A model generated the notes under the pieces. That model ran no database searches, was not told the DNA's origin, and saw only the letters and a program-made list of their open reading frames with translations. Shown piece after piece: positions 16,292 to 17,776 of a stretch of DNA of 17,776 nucleotides. Origin of the DNA: an uncultured Ellagibacter sp. (lineage in GTDB: Bacteria; Actinomycetota; Coriobacteriia; Coriobacteriales; Eggerthellaceae); contig NZ_CAKUBT010000026.1 of assembly GCF_934643285.1 (NCBI RefSeq), positions 1 through 17,776 on the forward strand, in the 5' to 3' direction. Position 1 is the first letter of the stretch, and every line of letters starts with the position of its first letter. Both the position numbers and the translations under genes were made by a program.

Positions 16292-16330
16292 TGCATTTTT
16301 CAGGGGGCGCGTGGGACCCTGAAAAATGCA
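16292..16330. repeat. 14-bp perfect inverted repeat upstream of caiC
   Basis: TGCATTTTTCAGGG (16292-16305) pairs perfectly with CCCTGAAAAATGCA (16317-16330) around an 11-nt spacer, 57 bp before the caiC start. It abuts the hairpin at 16331-16388. The arms and spacing suit a regulator dimer site as well as an RNA hairpin. E. coli CaiF also binds spaced inverted repeats, but no CaiF-site sequence match is claimed. Confidence 0.75.
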
Positions 16331-16388
16331 AAGCTCCCGTGCGGGCCGACTGCCTTTCGGAGTCAGCCCGCGAAAGGTGCGGGAGCTT
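16331..16388 (-). terminator. Nested, pseudoknot-capable hairpin after caiB; terminator-like
   Basis: On the minus strand, 23 bases after the caiB stop, AAGCTCCCG pairs with CGGGAGCTT (16380-16388 with 16331-16339). GCGGGC/GCCCGC (16341-16346 with 16366-16371) and GACT/AGTC are nested inside. The one-sided internal loop (16372-16377) is complementary over six bases to the apical loop (16353-16358), which would allow a pseudoknot. A weak T-stretch (TTTTGCATTTTT-like) follows on the minus strand, so partial termination or mRNA stabilisation between caiB and caiC is possible. Confidence 0.65.
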
Positions 16389-16410
16389 GCCTTGAAGCTG
16401 GTTTAAGCCG

Positions 16411-17625
16411 CTATTCGGCAACCTTCACGACGCCGCTCTCGTTGAGCGCCGCGATCTGCTCTGCCGTGTAGCCGAGCTTGCTGAGCACGTCGACGGTGTC
16501 GCCGCCCTGCTTGGGCATCGGGCGCCACACCTGGCCGGGGGTCTGCTGGAACTTCGGGAATACGCCCAGGCCCTTGAAGGTCTTGCCGTCCTCGGTCTCC
16601 CAGTCCATGAAGTCGTCGCGAAGCTTGAGGTGCTCTTCCTTCACGAGGTCCTCGAACTCCATGACGACCTGGGCAGCGATGCGGTGAGCCGCGAAGTCCG
16701 CCTCGATCTCGTACTTGGAGTGAGCCAGGCAGTAGGCCTCGAACGCAGCCTCGATCTCCTGTGCGTGCGGGTTGGACAGCCACAGGCCCGAAGTGTCCTC
16801 GGGGATGTCTTCGGTGCCCCACAGATGACCCAGACCGATGGTCTCGAGGAAGTACTTGTTCTGGTCGACGCCGTAGAGGCACACACCCAAAAAGCCGTCG
16901 TTGCACTTGTACTCGCCGATGCCGCAGAGGTTCTGGTTGCGAGCGCCGGGGCGCGGCCAGAGGATGCCCTCGTTCAAGTAGTCGACCAGGTAGTACTGGC
17001 CGATGGCGAGCAGCGTCTCGTACATGGCCATGTCGATGCTCTCGCCCTTGCCCGTGCGGTTGGCCTTATGCAGCGCAGCCAGGGTGGAGGAGACGATCAT
17101 GAGCGAGTTGAAGTAGTCGCCAGCGTAGGGGCCGGGGTTCATCGGCTGGTCCTGGGTGCCGTTCTGGCACATGTAGCCGGAGTAGGCCATGACGGTCAGG
17201 TCGTAAGCGGCGCGCTTGACCATCTTGGGGTCGCCGGTCTGGCCGAACCCGGAGAGGTGCACGATGACGAGCTTCGGGTTGACCTCCCAGAGCACCTCGT
17301 CGGTGATGCCCTTGCGAGCCCAGGTGCCGCCCTTGGAGGCCTCGATGAAGATGTCGGCGTCGGCCAGCATCTTGAACAGGATTTCCTTGCCCTCGTCGGA
17401 GAAGTAGTTCATGGAGACGGAGCGCTGGTTGCGGCGCTCGGCCTGCTTCACGTAGGCGGTGTCGCGGATGGTGTCGCCCGCGCCGGTGTTTTCAAGCCAG
17501 GTGACGTCCGCACCCCAGTCGGCCATGAGGTCGCAGGCCTTGGGCACTGCCAGCTCGACTGCTGCGTAGACGACCTTCACGTCGTCGAGAACGCCGAAGG
17601 AGGGCTTGTTGGTTTCGATTGCCAT
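16411..17625 (-). CDS. caiB: L-carnitine/crotonobetaine CoA-transferase
   Basis: A 404-residue class III (family III) CoA-transferase, against 405 residues for E. coli CaiB. It moves CoA between gamma-butyrobetainyl-CoA or crotonobetainyl-CoA and carnitine or crotonobetaine. Long blocks match CaiB: ADIFIEASKGG, ARKGITDEVLW, NPKLVIVHLSGFGQ, TGKGESIDMAMYE, and late PGQVWRPMP. The catalytic Asp is Asp170 in PYAGDYFNSL, corresponding to Asp169 of E. coli CaiB. The start ATG 17625 has GAAAGGAG before it, and a 9-bp hairpin lies just upstream (17645-17668). It follows caiA by 75 bp and precedes caiC, the E. coli A-B-C order. The two-lobed intertwined dimer fold is known for the family. I see no truncation or missing residue. 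Confidence 0.93.
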   Translation of the reverse strand: MAIETNKPSFGVLDDVKVVYAAVELAVPKACDLMADWGADVTWLENTGAGDTIRDTAYVKQAERRNQRSVSMNYFSDEGKEILFKMLADADIFIEASKGGTWARKGITDEVLWEVNPKLVIVHLSGFGQTGDPKMVKRAAYDLTVMAYSGYMCQNGTQDQPMNPGPYAGDYFNSLMIVSSTLAALHKANRTGKGESIDMAMYETLLAIGQYYLVDYLNEGILWPRPGARNQNLCGIGEYKCNDGFLGVCLYGVDQNKYFLETIGLGHLWGTEDIPEDTSGLWLSNPHAQEIEAAFEAYCLAHSKYEIEADFAAHRIAAQVVMEFEDLVKEEHLKLRDDFMDWETEDGKTFKGLGVFPKFQQTPGQVWRPMPKQGGDTVDVLSKLGYTAEQIAALNESGVVKVAE

Positions 17626-17644
17626 GGTGGTGCTCCTTTCGAAT

Positions 17645-17668
17645 CGGCGGCGCGGGGTGGCGCCGCCG
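17645..17668. repeat. GC-rich hairpin between caiA and caiB
   Basis: CGGCGGCGC (17645-17653) pairs perfectly with GCGCCGCCG (17660-17668) around a 6-nt loop. It has no T-run, so it is more likely an intercistronic processing or stabilising hairpin than a terminator. It ends 19 bases before the caiB start codon and next to the ribosome-binding site. Confidence 0.65.
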
Positions 17669-17700
17669 TCTGTTGGATCCGTTTTTGAGGGCCGCGTGGG

Positions 17701-17776
17701 TTAGTCGCGGTACTTCTTCAGCTCGAACTTGGAAGCGGTGAGGATCATCATCTCGTCGGTGCCGCCGGAGACGCGG
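17701..17776 (-). CDS. caiA: Acyl-CoA dehydrogenase family protein, CaiA-like, last 24 codons
   Basis: Only the 3' end is in the window. The minus strand reads RVSGGTDEMMILTASKFELKKYRD with a TAA at 17701-17703. The GGTDEM motif is the C-terminal signature of acyl-CoA dehydrogenases (GGTxEI/M), and its place directly upstream of caiB fits CaiA, the flavoprotein that reduces crotonobetainyl-CoA to gamma-butyrobetainyl-CoA. E. coli CaiA ends in a similar YGTDEMQIL stretch. Family membership is clear from the motif; the specific CaiA call rests on the neighbours. The electron source, an ETF such as FixAB, is not visible here. Confidence 0.75.
   Translation of the reverse strand, partial: RVSGGTDEMMILTASKFELKKYRD

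Noticed and set aside
16292..16330. A CaiF-type operator
   Set aside because: The geometry is similar (two arms with a short spacer), but I cannot match the sequence to known CaiF sites and no caiF is visible; kept only as an inverted repeat.
16236..16421. Extended CaiC N-terminus
   Set aside because: The extension reads through the two hairpins and the caiB tail, while MVDIVGG at 16235 matches the CaiC start.

Overview
The window looks like chromosomal DNA of a moderately GC-rich, probably anaerobic bacterium. The mix of an ECF transporter with a Trep_Strep-type S component, a YhgE/Pip protein, a DUF3800 gene and a crotonobetaine/carnitine CoA cluster would fit gut Coriobacteriia (Eggerthellaceae-like). 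That placement is inference from gene content only; no rRNA or marker gene is present.

Layout. (1) 1-4621, plus strand: the 3' end of a transporter operon, with the tail of an ECF-type ATPase, an S-component-like membrane protein, and two half-size ABC transporters that overlap and probably form a heterodimer. (2) 4622-5229: no gene, but a chain of perfect inverted repeats, then a good promoter followed by an intrinsic terminator, all in front of a DUF3800 gene (5230-5901). (3) 5902-6820: a gene-poor scar with a 13-bp stem-loop, a minus-strand terminator that serves no visible gene, and a frameshifted relic of a second DUF3800 gene. (4) 6821-9727: a TetR-type regulator divergent from a YhgE/Pip-like membrane protein, separated by several operator-like inverted repeats. 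(5) 9728-11634: a non-coding stretch, a 14-bp perfect inverted repeat, the C-terminal stump of a VOC/glyoxalase gene, and a complete AAA/DUF4143 ATPase whose 3' end abuts that stump. (6) 11829-13124, plus strand: an MtaD/DadD-type adenosine-derivative deaminase with its own terminator. (7) 13247-17776, minus strand: caiA (3' end only), caiB, caiC and a YaaU-like MFS transporter.

How the genes work together. CaiC and CaiB activate and transfer CoA among crotonobetaine, carnitine and gamma-butyrobetaine, and CaiA reduces crotonobetainyl-CoA. The MFS protein resembles E. coli YaaU, whose gene lies beside cai-fix in E. coli, so it may carry a substrate or product of the pathway. CaiT, CaiD, CaiE and the electron-transfer flavoproteins are not in the window.

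The strongest candidates for something undescribed are RNA-like. One is the multi-stem region plus attenuator-like leader before DUF3800. The other is a 97-nt two-hairpin element, able to form a pseudoknot, between caiB and caiC. The pairings were found by eye, not with a folding program.
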